A stretch of 64,000 bases of DNA from Anas platyrhynchos (Eukaryota; Chordata; Aves; Anseriformes; Anatidae): positions 143,118,001 through 143,182,000 of the forward strand of contig NC_092588.1 in the NCBI RefSeq assembly GCF_047663525.1, read 5' to 3'. The translations under genes and the position numbers were made by a program. How positions within the stretch are numbered: the first letter of the stretch is position 1; the number at the start of each line of letters is the position of its first letter. Under the pieces are notes generated by a model, which was not told the origin of the DNA, made no database searches, and worked only from the letters and a program-made list of their open reading frames with translations. Below are positions 13,101 through 27,506 of this stretch, one piece after another.

Positions 13101-15565
13101 GGCTGAAGCAGGGGCTCCTGCTGCTGAAAAAGGCAAGCGGCTGCAGTTCGGAGCTGTAATTTTGTCTGGGTCTTTCCAAGTCCACATTTTTACTCCTCTA
13201 GACTGAGTAACGCACTGTGTGGTTCCTCGGTGTCTATTTTTGGTTAGCTCAGCTAGGGTGGATTGTAAGCAGGCTGGCTGCGCTCGCTGCCTGCCAGCAC
13301 AAGGCAGCCGATCTGGTGCAAAATCTCATTATCAGTCTTTTATTTTCAACTCAGTTAAACTCTACTACCTTTCAGGTCTGCCAAAAGGGCTCTTCTGCCT
13401 CCACAGAGCAGTACTCTTTTCCGCCTGCAAAGCGCCCTTCTCCCCTTTTTGCTCCTTTTGGTGCGTGTGTGTGCACATCTAAGGGAGGGGTGGGAGGAAG
13501 GAGCAGCTCCCCTACGAGACAAACATCCATTTCTCTCCCTAAGCTGGAATCCTATTTAAATCAGCTTGCTGGGAATCAGCCCTGCAGCTGCTTCCCAAGG
13601 CAAGTGCAAGGTAGGGTGAGCAGCTCGTGGGGCTTTAGGGGGCCAGGGAGCCCCTTCCACGGCACGGCTACACCGATCTGGGCATCAACACTGATGGTCT
13701 GCATCGTGAGGGGGGTTCTTCTTTGTGGAAAATATCAGCCAAAGCGTTTTGGCAGTTCGGAAGTTAAATACAGGAAGAGTACATTGTTTTTCAGTAGGAA
13801 AATTAAAAAAAAAAAAAAAAGAAAAGAAAAAGGAATGAAATGTTTTATGGAAAAAGTTTGCTTTGAAGTTGAGCAAAGGAGGCTGTTGTCAGATGTTGTT
13901 TAACGCTCCAAAGAAAATCTACTCGAATTCAGCCAACTTTTCGGGTATTTTAAATCTCAGTTTACAGAGGTACTTGCTGCTGCTTAAGGGTTAAGAATGT
14001 CCCAGAGCAAGCTGATGCCTCTGGCAGTCCCAGTCCTGTTGGTCGTGCATCCTTCCCATGGTTCACATCAGGCTCTCCAGCCCCTCGCAGCCCCGCGCCC
14101 GGACACGCACCCTCCTCACAAAGCCGCCACACATGCCCCAGCCCGGGATTACACGATGGAGGCAGCATTTCCCAGTCCTGGTTGCTTCCAGCTGCTGCAG
14201 GAGCCGAGCAACGAACCGAGAGCGGGGACACTTCCCTGCACTCTCGGTGACCTCTCTGCTGGCATCGAGGCAATGTGAAGGAAGAAGCTATCTGATGCAG
14301 AGGCAGGACGAGAGCTGGATCTGAGGAGAACCAGCAGGCTGCTGGAATCGGGAACACGTGGGATGAGAACGGGGACCTGCAGGGAAGGCAGATACGCAGG
14401 GCTGGCAGGACGGGAATACTCGGTTTTGAAGCCGGCAAAGGAAATGATGACGGGCAGAGGCTGAAGCTCCAGATGTTAGGGCTGTAGGCTACGGGGCTGG
14501 TGGGGGTGGATGGAGGATGGAGGAAACAAATTGCCCAGGAAACTGGGACACGAGTGAGGGAAGCTGCTAAGGAGGCTGGGATGGGGAGAGAAGGCATGCT
14601 GAGCACACAGGGCTGGCACTGGAAAGCAGAGGAGGAGGGTGGCATCGGCAAGTGCGTGGAGTGGGATGGGAGACAGGGTGGGAGACAGCCATGGAGAAGG
14701 GGCAGGAGGGAATTCGGATGACCTGGACAAGGAGATAAGGAGCATAGTTTCAGTGGGAGCTTGAATATGAGGGGTTCTTTTCAACAAATGCTGGCGAGCC
14801 AAAGAAATAAGGCAGCACTTGCAACAAAACCGAAAGCAGCTCCATGATCGTACTGTCAAAGGCCACTCAGCGTTCAGTGCAAGAAGGCAGGAGAGGGCCC
14901 AGGACAAGAGCAGCCACCCAGCCAGGACACAAAATGTCCCCTAAATGTCCCCTCACACCTCATGCGTGCCCAGACCAGGCTCCTCCAGCGTCCCCAGGGG
15001 ACCGGGACGTGGGAGCCCAGGGGAAGGCTTGGTGGCGGTGGCACTGTGAGCCGAGGAGGTGTCCCCTGCTGCCTGTGCGTCCCTCCCAGGAGGCTCCTCC
15101 AGGTCTGTCAGTGCGACCAGGACCTGTCCTTGCTCTGTGTGCACCGCTGGCTGATTGGGCTGGGGGATGCAGTCTGATGCCAGGTACCAGTGGGTGGGTT
15201 TTGGTAACGATATGGCTTTTCCTGATCTTAATCTACCAATAATAATAATCACGGTAAGATAAACATGGTGAAATCTGCTGTGGCTGAAATCTTTCACAGG
15301 CCACAGGACTCGCTGTGTGACTAGCAGGTAATGGTTATTGTACCCAGCCCTGCCTTCTTGGGCAGACTCGTGGGCTTGTTTTGGAAATAGTCGCTGATCT
15401 TCCTCCTCCGACCGATGGGTATGACCGTGCCTGCGAGTGCTCAGGCTGGGCTGATCCTCTTACTCCGGATTGTGTTTAACAAAAACTCCAGCTGTCTCCG
15501 GGCTCTCTGTGTGCCAGAGCGTGTTAGCCTGAAAAGGCATCGGCATACTTGATGCTTGCCTCAGC
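10186..15565. other. Intergenic stretch with a purine-biased segment
   Basis: Mostly AT-rich with no recognised gene. Homopolymers include a T run at about 11666-11683 and A16 at 13805-13820. From about 14280 to 14740 the plus strand is strongly purine-biased (GGAGG, GGGATGG, GAGGAGG), which leaves long open frames on the minus strand with Pro/Ser-rich translations and no domain. Confidence 0.5.
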
Positions 15566-15567
15566 AT

Positions 15568-15736
15568 CGCAGAGTCACAGAAACAGAGAATCAGGGAATG
15601 GCTTGGGTTGGAAGGGACCTTAAAGCCCACCCAGTCCCAACCCCCTGCCATGGGCAGGGACACCTCCCACCAGCCCAGGCTGCCCAAAGCCCCATCCAGC
15701 CTGGCCTTGAACACCTCCAGGGATGGGACAGGGATG
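15568..15736 (-). mobile_element. CR1 LINE 3' fragment
   Basis: Begins with a decayed AGAGTCACAGAAACAGAGAATC tail-type sequence, then GGCTTGGGTTGGAAGGGACC and the CCATGGGCAGGGACACCTCC and GCCCCATCCAGCCTGGCCTT blocks typical of avian CR1. It is 5'-truncated after the CACCTCCAGGGATGGG block. Confidence 0.93.
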
Positions 15737-18700
15737 GGTCCTCGTTTCTTTCTGCGGTGACCTGTCACAGTTTGGGTTCGTGCCAGTCTTTCAGTAGTTA
15801 CTGTCACTCAAGATCAACCAGGTACCATCAGCATTTAGGAATCTCTTTCATGTGGTGCTTTTAGACTGTGAATATTCAAAACGCACCGAGTGTTGTGGGA
15901 ATCACTCCCCTGCAGCTCCGGGGGTGGCTTTGATTCCCACAGTCCCGTGAAAACATTTGCTGCAGAGTAACACCTCGGTTGTCCTTGGTACTCCTGGAGG
16001 AAGGATGACTTCAAGCCTTGCCCAGCAGACTAGCATGCCAGGGGAACATTGGGATACTCAGAGGTGCAGTCAGCTTCGCTTTCCTCTTTCTCTTGGCAGC
16101 CAGTTGTTAACATATTTAACAAATGTGATCCCGACGATGCTTCATTCTGGCAGGAAATCTGACAGACGCCAAAACCTTTCCAGGGGGGGTGCCTGTCCCT
16201 GTGCTGGGAGTGCCTGCACAAGGCACATGTCACCGCAGCCCAGGGAGCGCTGGGCAGGGCAGCAGAAGGCTCACCCTCACCTCTCTCTGCTTTCTGGAGC
16301 TTTTTTTTTTGTGTGTGTCCTGGGAATCCAGCTCGGCAGCATGAGCTGGGTGTGCAGACAGACAGGCAGTGCGAGCGTTTCTCTGCCAGTTTCCGCAGCA
16401 ATTACAGCGTAATATCATCAAACCTGCACATTAAACTAGATGAAAAGCACAGACTAATTTCAGTCTGTGGTTCTTAGGACCTTTTTTTTTTTTTAATGTT
16501 TTTATTTGGTAGCACCTAGGGTAGGGTTATGCATCACCTTGTGCGTTCAGCGAGCAGTGCCTGCACGCCCCAGTTCCTGCTATCAGAGGGCGTCTGCAAA
16601 TCAGCTCCCAGCCTACTGGGCTGGCACCAAGAGGAGGGATGTGAAATTAGAGGCTAACAGGAGCACTCCTCTGCGAGAAGTGTCTAGCAGAAGCGGAGAA
16701 GACTGCAGTTCTCCAGGGAAGGCACTCTGCTATCTTAATTGTAAACCAGTTCTGTTTCTGCCTGCCCTACACGTGGATCGTTCACTGCTCATTTTCCAGT
16801 TTCAGCAGTAATGGGGACAAGGGGCTGGCAGGCAACGGGTGCTTTTGGTTCAGAAACTGATCCATACCCACAGCATGACTGAAAAGCTAGCGTGATTTTG
16901 TAAGTAGAAACCATGCTAAAAGTTACAATTACAAAATTAGCTTTCCCAAGTTGTAATGATCAACTGTACGACTTTAGTAGTGTTGTCTGGATGTATTTTT
17001 TTTCTGAATACAGATGCGTTTATGTGCTCTACCTGTTTGTCAGCTCATGTTCTTTCTCTTCCCAGAGGATGCTGAGAAAAAAACAGGAAGGTTGTGCTAA
17101 TTTGGACTAGTCCACACAGGCAGCTGGAACATGTTGGCCTTACCACCTCCATTTAGATTGGGAAAGCCAAATGGAAAGGGGTAAAGGACATTTGGACAGG
17201 GAAGCTCCAAGAAGCAGCTATGTTGGCATAGATGTAAGATTACACTTAAGCAGTTTTATAAAAAAAAAAAAGGTTATAGTCCCTCTATACAAGGCTTCTG
17301 CACCAGTAAAATATTATTTGGTTTTATCAAAAATATTTACAGATAGATTTAATAAGTCAGCTAGACTTTTCTTCAACCAGATAATTCATGTGTAACTCCG
17401 GAGTGCCAGAGCTGATGTTGCAGCAAAGGGAGCAGGGCAGAGAGGAGCTGGACCTGTCTGGCTGCCGGCTGTTGGAGCTGTGCACCTGACAGCACCCTGC
17501 ATGCACTCGGTGTTGACGTGTGCAGGTGGCCTTTGGTGCAACCTGCTTAAGGCACCGTCTCAGGGAGCTGCTGCTTTTTGCACCCCCTGGGAGCTCAGTT
17601 TTACTCTCCTCTCTGGGGCCACCCACAGCATCAGACCAGTAACTGAAGCATTACAAGGTGGACAAATAGAAGAAAAACACCAGGGGAAACCCTTGGACCA
17701 AATACGCTGCTTACCAAACCTGTTTGCTTTTCTAGACCCCGGTAAATGCTGATGAAAAAGCCTCTTCTATAAAAACAAAGTCATCTCATGAGTGCTCTGT
17801 GATGTTTTTCCCTTCAGGATCAGGTTGGCAGCCTCTCTTTAATGTGCGGCACTGTGAACTTAAAAGAAATCTCATTATCAGCCTTCCTTGCCTTCAGCAC
17901 TTCATCAAGTATTCCACGATCGCTGCCTTGCAGATGCTGCACTTAAGGTGCTGGGTGGTGGGGTTTTGTTTGCATTCCCTTAAGCCCTCTTCTTGTTTTT
18001 GTGTGTGGCTATAAATATCTGAGCCCTGAGAAGAGACATGAAAGTAATCCTGCAGACATTAATTAGATTCCGGGCGATTTTTTTTTCAAATTCTAGAGTC
18101 ACAAAGCGTAACTTTTAATTACCCATTTTTGTTTTGGGAATAGTAGCTTCAGACACATATCAACATGATCAGAAATATGTAAAATTTCTTCTCCAGGAAT
18201 TCTTGATTTCCCCCAGCCAACTTTTAATAAATAAGGAAACATTTATGCCTGAATCAAAGAGCTGCGCACCCCTGAGTAAAAGTTCCAGTCCCTCTGTTGT
18301 GGGACTCGGCACTACACATCTACCAGATACTATTCACAGAGATCCTCAAGATAGAGATCAAAAACTTAAGAGTATAGTTAATTTCAGTTCGTTTTTTCTT
18401 TTTTTCTTTTTTCTTTTTTTTTTTAACTTCTAAATTAAAGTCAGCTGAAACCCAGAGCAGTTATATCCACCGGACTGGGTAAGAAACAGGATTTTTTATC
18501 CCTCACCAAAACAGCTGGTACAGCAAAGCTATATCACTTAATTTAAACTACATCTAGCTAATATTACCTACTTATGTTATTTATTCAGACATTAAGGAGA
18601 AGACTCCTTTATTAGTATTAATTTTGGGGGGGCAAATGTGTCTGTCTGTGTGTATTCCCAATAATTTTGGGATTTATTAGCAAGTTTCTATCAACTGGAG

Positions 18701-21700
18701 TTGACGGAGGCCTCAAAGACAGGCCTGCATTCACTCACAGGTCGTTTTAATTTTGTGAAATTAGGAGGCTGATAGAGGAAAGCAACCCAAACTGGGGATC
18801 CCACACCAAAAAGCTACAAGAGCCTGACTATAATTAAATGTCAGGGGATCTGTTTGGAGGAGCGACATTTCTCAGCATCCAAACCAGAAGAAAAGCTTCC
18901 GTCAGAGTTTTGCTTGGATGGAAACCCATTACAACATGCAATTAATAGATTCTTGGTTTAGAGACTGTTGTATTATGGCCATTTCTTTGACCAATATAAA
19001 AGCAAAGATGGACCATTAAACATGATGTGTGCCCCCCTTTCCTTTCTGCCTTGTGCTGTCCTGAGGCTCCCTGAGTAACACCCCTGAAATTTCCTCCCTG
19101 CCTCCCTCCCTACCTGCTAGAAATGTGCAGAATCTGATTTTTGTGCATTTGCCATCCAAAACAACAATTCAACAACCTTGTGCCTACTCTCCTAAATATA
19201 TACTGTAAAAAGCTATCCTGTGGTCATATGCTGTTTGCTCTTTTAATTTGATTGCAACGTTCCTGCACTCACCTAAGGCTATCAGTGTCTCCTTCACACT
19301 TGCTCTCCTTCCCTTTTCCAGCCCCTGTTCTTACCAGGAGCACATTTGTCTCAGTGAGTGGTGCATCCATCCTTTGACCATGAATCAGCGTTCTCGCTAA
19401 TAAAATTCTTACCTTCATTTTACCATTCTCTGTTTCTCAGAAATATTCTAAAACCGTTCGTTTTTCTAAGCTTTATATCTTTATAAAAATATAACTCTGA
19501 ATCCTGACAAATATCTTCTGAGATCCTTAGGGCATAATGGTCTGGATGCCATAAACCGTGAAAGGAGAGTATTTATAGCAGTATTTTGCTGTTAAAAAAA
19601 TTGCTACCATTAAAAATCCCGGCCTGCCAAAGATTATAGATTAATGTGAAGAAAGAGACGCATCCTGGCAGGATAGGCTTGGTGAATGCCATACAAATTA
19701 CTCGGGTTTAAGCTGCTTTAGTGATCAGAGAATAAACTGCGGGGCTCAGAGAGAGGACTGGTAGTCGGTCAGCGTGCGTACCGCTCACAGCGTTTCCCTT
19801 CTGTTTCTGATTTTGCAAATGATGTGATAGCAAATCTGGAATTCTGCAAACTCCTTGAGCCATACAGGGGTGATCGTGGAAGCGCTGACCACCCTGGCCA
19901 CAGATGTCTGTCTTTGGGAGAGGCCGGCAGCTGGAGCCATATGGAAAGGCTTTAAGATAAAAGTGAGTGAGCGAATTTTCGAGGCGTTGGACAACAATCT
20001 CTCCCACCTAAGAAGAGCAAGGACGCAGTGGCTGTTTTTAGATACAAAGTGGTGTTTTTCTGGCAGGTAAGGCTCAACCACACACATTTCCCAATTCTTC
20101 TCATTTCTGTATAAGGCCGTCTGTGCAACTTTTCCCTGGCTGTACTGAGAAGGGCCCTGACCTTTCTGCCACTCTCCAAATGGTGTAATTCTGAACGGGC
20201 TGCCAGTGGCCACCTACATTTTCCCTGTCAGCAAACAAAGCTGCCCCTATCTTATCTTGTGGCACACAGACCTGTCATTCACTTTGGGCACAGCGGCCAC
20301 AGCCTGGGCGTTTCTCCCAGCCCAGGCCTCTTTTGCTCCATCCCGGTCTTGCACCAGCTCTGCTATTTATTTCACCATCGCTGGTTTCTCCTCTTGGCCT
20401 CCCTCCCTTGTCCCACATCCCTCCTATCCTCCCATTTCTTCTCTCCCCTCTCCTCCACAGCCTCTCACTGTGGGCGACCACTTCTGGGCTGCAGCAGCAG
20501 GCTCCGAAGGAGAGGAGGAGAAACTGGCAGAAGAAACCCACCTCGGCCAGCCCCAGGCTAGCACAGTCTCACCGAAGCCAGGATATGTGAAATGCCGAGC
20601 TCCGAGGCTCTATCAAAGCAAACTGATCTTTCTCAAGCCAGTCAGACTGAGGTGGATTTCCAGAGTGACTAAAGCACTTGTCCTGCCAAATTTCAAGCTT
20701 TTCTTCTCAACTATGGGGCCTTCGGGACTGTCTAAAGAAGAGGTTGCCTTTTTTTTTTTTTTTTTTTAATATGAGGGGAGCAGCACATATTTTCTTGCAC
20801 TTGCTGAAAAGCAAACCCATTTTGGCTGAAATTTTTATACGTGCTCAGCCTGAGGCAATTCGTGGTACACGTACACACGGATCACACCTATCCAGCAGGC
20901 ACCTGCCATGGAAAATCTTTGTCCTGGAGGCTCGAGTCTGACACTGTTATAGGCAATGGAAAATGTGACCTAACGGTGGGAGTTATCGGGCAGCAGTTAG
21001 CAGGTGAATCGTCCCGACGCCACCCAAAATTATCCCCCCACCGAAAATCTTGTAAAAGATTCCAGAAGCTTTATTTGCCCTTTGCAGTAATTTTCCTTTT
21101 AAAAACCCTTGGCACGCATTTGTTCATATAAAATAATGATTTGCGGAAACAGAGGAAGTTAAAATCCCACCCATCCTTTTCTCTCCCGGTTTATTTATTT
21201 TCCATGTGAGATTAATGAGTTTCCTGCAGCAGGGCTAGATCCGCTTGCGCGCTGTGCAGATAAGTTAATATTTATTTCCTTTTCCAGGGGCGAGCGGACA
21301 CCTTCACATTCCCCATTTCTTCAGAGCAGGGATCCGTGTACAGCATGTCAAGCGCCACCAAAACCAAATGTCCTGTGTTTTAAAATGCTGCTTTCACGTT
21401 GCCTGCTGCCGTCGAGCAAACTGGTGAATCGGAGTGGTGCTGCCCCGTGGCAGCTTAGTTTAACTGGGTTGATTTATTTTACCAGCAGATACTTTGGAAA
21501 GAATACGTGTGTTTCTTTGAAGGGCTTTGGTTTAGAGCCTGTCCTGTGCAGGATTTGGCTGCTGTGTGCAGCGGAGCCCGTGAAAGCCGGTTTCCTACAG
21601 ATTTCTCTCCTGCGTTCCCATTACCCTCCCAGTTCCTTCCCGTGTCCCGGTGCCACTGCTCCTCCCCGCAGCATCCCCGGGTGCCCCCTCTCTGGGGGTG

Positions 21701-24700
21701 AGCTCTGCCCTCTGGGGAGGCTGTGGATTCATCTCTGTTGTGAACTGCCAGGTTTTGGGGAACTCCCCACTCTGAAGCTTGCTGTGGCCCAGCCAGCAAG
21801 CGGAAAAATGACGAGTGGCAGGAGGAGGGCGGGGGAGAAGCGGCAGGCAGGTGGCCGGAGCATAAGAGGCTGCACTTCCCAGGGAAAGTGGGATAAGAAG
21901 GGGCTCCTCGCTGCCAGGGCATTGTGTGGAAGAATTATATGTGAGAAATGCTGTGTGTGACTCGGTTCAAGGGCCTGTGCAAGCGGATATTTATACTGCT
22001 GTGTAGCCTCCCCTTCTTCCAGGGTCAGTCCCAGTGCGTCAGCCACGGCTCCTTTCTTGCTGTCCCTGGCCAAGTCCCCCTTAACGACCCAAAGGAGAAA
22101 ATTCCTGTTTTTCTTCACATGCAATTTCAAATCCTCTGTTTCAGAAAGTAAACTGGAAAAAGCAGGGTGAAAAACTTGTGGCTGAGGTGAGACTTGTCTT
22201 CTGCAGCCAAAGGGCCAAGAACTCAGTCCCTCTTCACTGATGTGCCAAGGCTGACGTTCAGTAATTCCTCCTGTTACCGTAATAAATAGTGAGACAGCTG
22301 TACCTGCAGGTTAAAGAAGTGGGAATGTCTCGATTCAAACATGCCTGCACTTCTCAAAAGAAAACAAAAAAAAGAAAGCTTATTTCCTATGAATTTGCAG
22401 TGAGTACAATAACACGTTACCTTCACTGCTTGCTTTTTAGAAGCCTGTGTTTCAGAAGCAGGCCTTCTGCTTCCAGCAGCGTGAGTGGTGAATGTTGTGC
22501 TACACAGCCTCACGGAGAGCATCCTGCATGCTCAAGGGGCTGCCTGGATCTCAGCCCATTAGGAGCAGTGTGAATTTTGGAGCCAGCGCTTTGCCTGTCT
22601 CTGGAAAGCTGCCTCTCCCACCTCCCTCGGGAGCATCAGGCAGGAGGAAGCTCAAAAAGGACACCTCGTTTCCCACTCATCGCTTTAAAAGGGAATAAAG
22701 CAGAGATAATTGCAGAAGTTCAAAGAGAGGATCGTGGAGTTTTCCAGCAGTGCCTCAGGAAGGGTAAGGTCTGACAGAGCTCACAGCTGCATGGAGTCAG
22801 GCAGGGACTAGGAGGAGCGGAGCCCGTGCGTGGTGCCCTCCTGTTCTCCCTCCCGTGCTCATCATCAATTGAGCAGCTCAAGAGTGCTGTGAATACAAAG
22901 GTACAGGCAAGGAGCAAATTTCTCACTGAGGAACTACGCATGGTTTTTACAAGTACACAATCCAACTTCTGGAGATGCAACAGGGATCCATGAGGGAGGT
23001 TATAAATATTTTTCCCATAATCAGCTTTGATTTTTCTTCCTTAATTGCAGTTCTTTTGGAAATAAGTACTCAGGCATTTTATTTCTAAGATTTGAGAGCT
23101 GGAAATAAAAACCCACGTGACCTAAAAACTCTGTTTGCTTATTTTATATCAGCGTTGCCTTTCAGTAACCCAAAAATTTGGATTAACCCTTCTTGAACTT
23201 GAGATGCTGAGGACTTGAAGTGCTGCAGCACTGCAGATGCAGAGCTTGTAGGGAACAGAAAGGGGATGTGGTCTTAAAAAATGAACTCTTAAACTGGGAG
23301 TTTGTGAACTCTGCAGTAAAAAGCTGGATCAGACTCTACATTCTGACTTCTGAAGAGCTTCTAACCTCTTGATAAAATGTCAATCTCTCTGAATTTTCTT
23401 TCAACAAAGAGCTTGTTTTCTGCAATGCAGTGCAAACCCACACCTGGTCTCCAAAGGCCATGGAAACATACCTTATATATTTTTATGGGAATAGTTCCCG
23501 TATGTTTTTTGCTTTGGGATTGCACTCCCAGCTCAATGGCTAACTTGTGGGCTGCAGACCGGCTCCGTTATGTTCCCTCTCCTTCCAGCCATGTCAATCT
23601 TGGACCTGCAGTGACCTAGCCTACAAAGGAGAGGCAGACTTTGTTCCCTTCCCATACCATTTTGTAGTCTGCTGACTTACTTTCTTTGGAACCACTGATT
23701 TAAATCCTTTCAGCTGAGAAGGGAATTAAGCTGCTCCGTTCAGCGAGATGGCTGCATCTCTGGAAAGAGCAGCAGCAGAAGCTTAGATACAAATGATGCT
23801 CAGGTGCCCATAAACTCAGGAACATAAACAGGACCTTTTGCAAGTGTTCTCTTGGGCTGAGGCATCACAAATTCTCTCAGGTTTTGCTCCAGGCAGGTAG
23901 GGTTTTTTCCTGGACCTCTCCCACCAAGGTAGTTCTGCCTTCCAGCTAGTGAGCCCGAGAGTCCCCTCTGCTTTGATGACAGTGGTGCAGGCAGCAGCTC
24001 TTCCCACACCTCCCACCACCAGACGCTGTGACTTCTCCAAAGGAGATGTAAAGACTCATTCAGCCTCGGACAGGCTCTAGAAGCAAGGGCCCAGAGAGGC
24101 TTTTTGCCCATGAAAGGATGAACCTGAAAGAATTTCATGGGAGTGGAAAGTAATTGCAAGGGCAGGAGCTACATCTCTGCATGGGATTCCCCACATCAAA
24201 AGCTTCCCCGGGCCCTCTGAGTGCTGGAGGTTGGACTCTTACACCTTTGTGTCCTTGATCTTTACAGACAAGCAGGAAAAGGAATTTTCAAAGAGAATCT
24301 GTGAAGTTTCTCCTCCTTTCAGATCTGGGGCAGAGTTTACCAGGTCTCATGCAAAGAAGTAACATGCTGCCAGATTTTATCTTATGGTCAGTAGGCAAAA
24401 GTATTCATAGAGTTATACAATGAGATTATTACAGTGTGGAGACTGGCAGATCTGTAGATGCAAAACATTTGCAAGTGAGAACAAAAGGAGGACTTCAGCT
24501 TGCAGTCTGAAATTGATTTGGCATTCCCTGTGTCCTCAGGTCCCCCTAGATACATTCTGTACTTGCAATCGTGGTTTCATCCCACAGGAATAGAAAAGAA
24601 AAAATAAATGTGAGGTGAAAACTATGCAAGTGGAAAGAACATTGTCTTTGCAGAGAAGTGACCGTGAAAGAGTAAAGCAAAAATTATCTTTCCTTTCAAC

Positions 24701-27077
24701 TTTTGCTTCTTCAAAGAGACTGTTTTCAACTGTAGAGGCAAAACACTAATAAACAGTTTTGAAATTTGGCAATTACCAATATCCCTTGAAGGTCTTTTCC
24801 ACTTGTTTCAAAGATAATAAATAAATTAAAGACTGCCATTTGTCATGAGCTGACATTTGCGTGAGCTCATTTCTCATGATCAGGCTGCAGCTCCACAAAA
24901 AGTTGCTCCAGCACAGCCACACATGGAGCTACAAGAGCCTACAATCAGCCAGGAGCGATGGGCAGTGCTGGCACTCACTGAAGGCAGCTTCTGGTGGGTT
25001 TTCAGCCCCCACTACCTGTTTCTTGGCGAGGTGCAGAGCATGACACCACAACCTGCTGCTGGAAGACACATCCCATCTCTTCGCATCCACCCCTGCCATT
25101 TCCATGGGGGTCATGCTCATCATCCAAATTGTGTCTGAGAAGTCAGTCACATCCTCAAAATACCCAACTTCTCCTTTGTTAGAAAGGGAAATGAAATACC
25201 AGTGGAATTTACCCTTTTTGTAAAGAAAACAAGGGCACAAAGCAGGAGCTAAGTGGGACTTAGCTAACACATGGCCCCTATGCAGACTGTGAAGTGTAAT
25301 TACATGTAATATGTTTCACTCCTGGTGTGATGCACAGTTGCAAGCTGAGCACACTGCTGAATAAAATGTGCTGGGCAGCTTTTGGTAGCAAGGAATCTGG
25401 TTCTCATGCTTAGAAACAGAAAGAAATATTTCCCTTTCCTAAGTACCGTAATGGTTTTTCCTGACATAGGGAACCAAGAGAAAACAAGCTGTTATGTAAA
25501 AGTTACGAGCAAACATCTACCACTTCCTCTCCGAATTCCTGTTGTCATTTTTCCCAGCTGTTGCTTTCCTTTTCTCACGACTGCTCCTGATGGTATACGT
25601 CCTCACCTCAACCAGCGGGCAAATAGCAGAGAAGAAATTGCCTACCTCAAGGTTCACTTCTATACCAACAGCTTATTTATTCAGATTTCTTCCGAGATGA
25701 GACACAGAGAGGTCTGGCACTGCAGGAGATGAGGTCTTGCAAGGCAGGATCTGTGTGGATGCCTGCTGAGCAGCTCACCCTATTGCCTGAGACATCAGAT
25801 GTTGCTCAGCATGTCAGAAGACCTCCAAGAGCAAGGGAGATACAGCAGAGGTGGACACTTGTGGCTTTGTTGCAGAAGTCTGTAATGGGAGAGGTTCACT
25901 TGCATGGGATAAAAGCAGACAGGTCTGTGACAATAGGACGAGGGTGTAGTACTGCCTTCCAGATACCTCGTGAAGATTTGAGTCTGAATGTACTCCTGTG
26001 GGAAACATGAAATATTTTATCAGTGGGCTACTGAGGATGATGCTAAGTTAGCTGAGTCAGTCTTTTTATTTGTTCCCTGGGAGAAATAAAAGATTTCTCT
26101 GCAGACAGAACAGGAAAAGCCAATATATAATGGTTAGAAAAATCTCAAATGCAAAAAAAAAAATAATGTTGGACCCGTGGAAAAAGACTGCCATCAGGCT
26201 GTCTGTAGATGTAAGACCTGATTTGAATCCTGCTTCTGCGTTGTTGTCAGCCAGCTGGAGGAATACAGCAGCCACTGGCCTAAGCAGGGACCAGACTGTG
26301 AAAGGATTTTAGGTGCCTTAGCATGCAGGTAGGCATCCATCAGGGCTTTTAAATGTCCCCGGGAATTAGGGACCAATTTTGCCGGGCTGCAGAACACCTT
26401 TAGGATCGGGGCCATGAGCCAAAAGGCAGATGTAGCACTACAAGAACTGGGGTGTAGAAGGTGAACATTTAAAATGTGTTCGCTCTGATCCCAGGAACAG
26501 CAAGGAAAGTGCCAAATCTGAAAGGGCAGAAGAATCCCAGGCACCAAAGGAATCTGCAGGGCATCAGAGGGACAAGCTGCAGCCCCTGCCAGGAGCAAGC
26601 AGGCCGCACAGATCCCCATTCTGCCCTAGCAGTTACCTCAGGGTTACCACTTGCTTCTTATAAACACAGCTAAATCAAATGCGCAATTTGGGAGAGCAGA
26701 GCTTGGCCTACTGCAAGCAAGAATTTCAGATTGTTGCTTCAGACCTCTCTGGATTTGTGGATTACCTCCTGGTTCACTTGTAGGATTTCACAGTCTATCA
26801 ATCACAATTCTGCCCCAGGGTTATTTATCTCACTTCTTAACAGGTGCTCACAGGCAAGTTACATCTATAAGGCATCCTGTGTGCCTTTTAACATAATAAA
26901 TAAGAGTAGTGATCTTTACCGTTTTCAATTTGAGTCTAATACCACAATTACAGATATATTAAAAATGTACTGGTATTGTATTGCTCCCAAAACTAAATCC
27001 TTCCTTTTTTTTTTTTCTTTTATTTTTCCTTTTATTTTTATTTTTTATTTATTTTAATTTCTTAATGAAGTTATTTG

Positions 27078-27115
<38 letters not shown>

Positions 27116-27500
27116 GTAGTTGTGTGTCTTTGGAGCTGCCAGACCTATCCATCGACTCTAGAGGGAAGCAAAGACAAGCTGGCTTCGAAGTCAGACCTCT
27201 CTTAGATGCCTATAATTAGGTGGGATGAATGCCTTGCTATAAGCTGTATGCTTCATTTACCCTTGCTGTTTAAAGGACACAGCAATTCAGCCCTCCCTGG
27301 AGTGCTCTTAATTAATTTTTGTGCAGCATAACGAGGGATGAAAGTTCCGAAAATGTTTACAACACTCATGAACATAAGCATAAAAGAAGGCCAATATGAA
27401 ATGCTGCATTTGCTTGTTCATAGATACGTTAAATCTTTAAAAAGGATTGATCCCTTTATATCTTTAGTGCTTTTTGAGACTAAACCCTCGAGGGTTTGTT
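15737..27500. other. Intergenic stretch, nothing recognised
   Basis: No convincing exon, RNA gene or repeat family. It contains T runs at about 16482-16494, 18405-18424 and 20749-20767, and a pyrimidine-rich block at about 20400-20460. The longest frames (about 190 codons near 20.2-20.8 and 21.4-22.0 kb) have no recognisable domain. Confidence 0.45.
27004..27114 (+). repeat. T-rich low-complexity tract ending in T36
   Basis: About 110 bp dominated by T, ending in 36 uninterrupted T residues at 27079-27114. On the minus strand this is a long A tract, but no retrocopied gene is recognised beside it. Confidence 0.9.
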
Positions 27501-27506
27501 CGGCCC

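Noticed and set aside
13217-13903. 228-codon plus-strand frame
   Set aside because: Ends in a Lys-rich translation of an A-run and has no recognisable domain; length is explicable by chance.
13962-14651. 229-codon minus-strand Pro/Ser-rich frame
   Set aside because: It lies over the purine-biased segment, whose complement has few stops. No domain, no splice signals and no start context.
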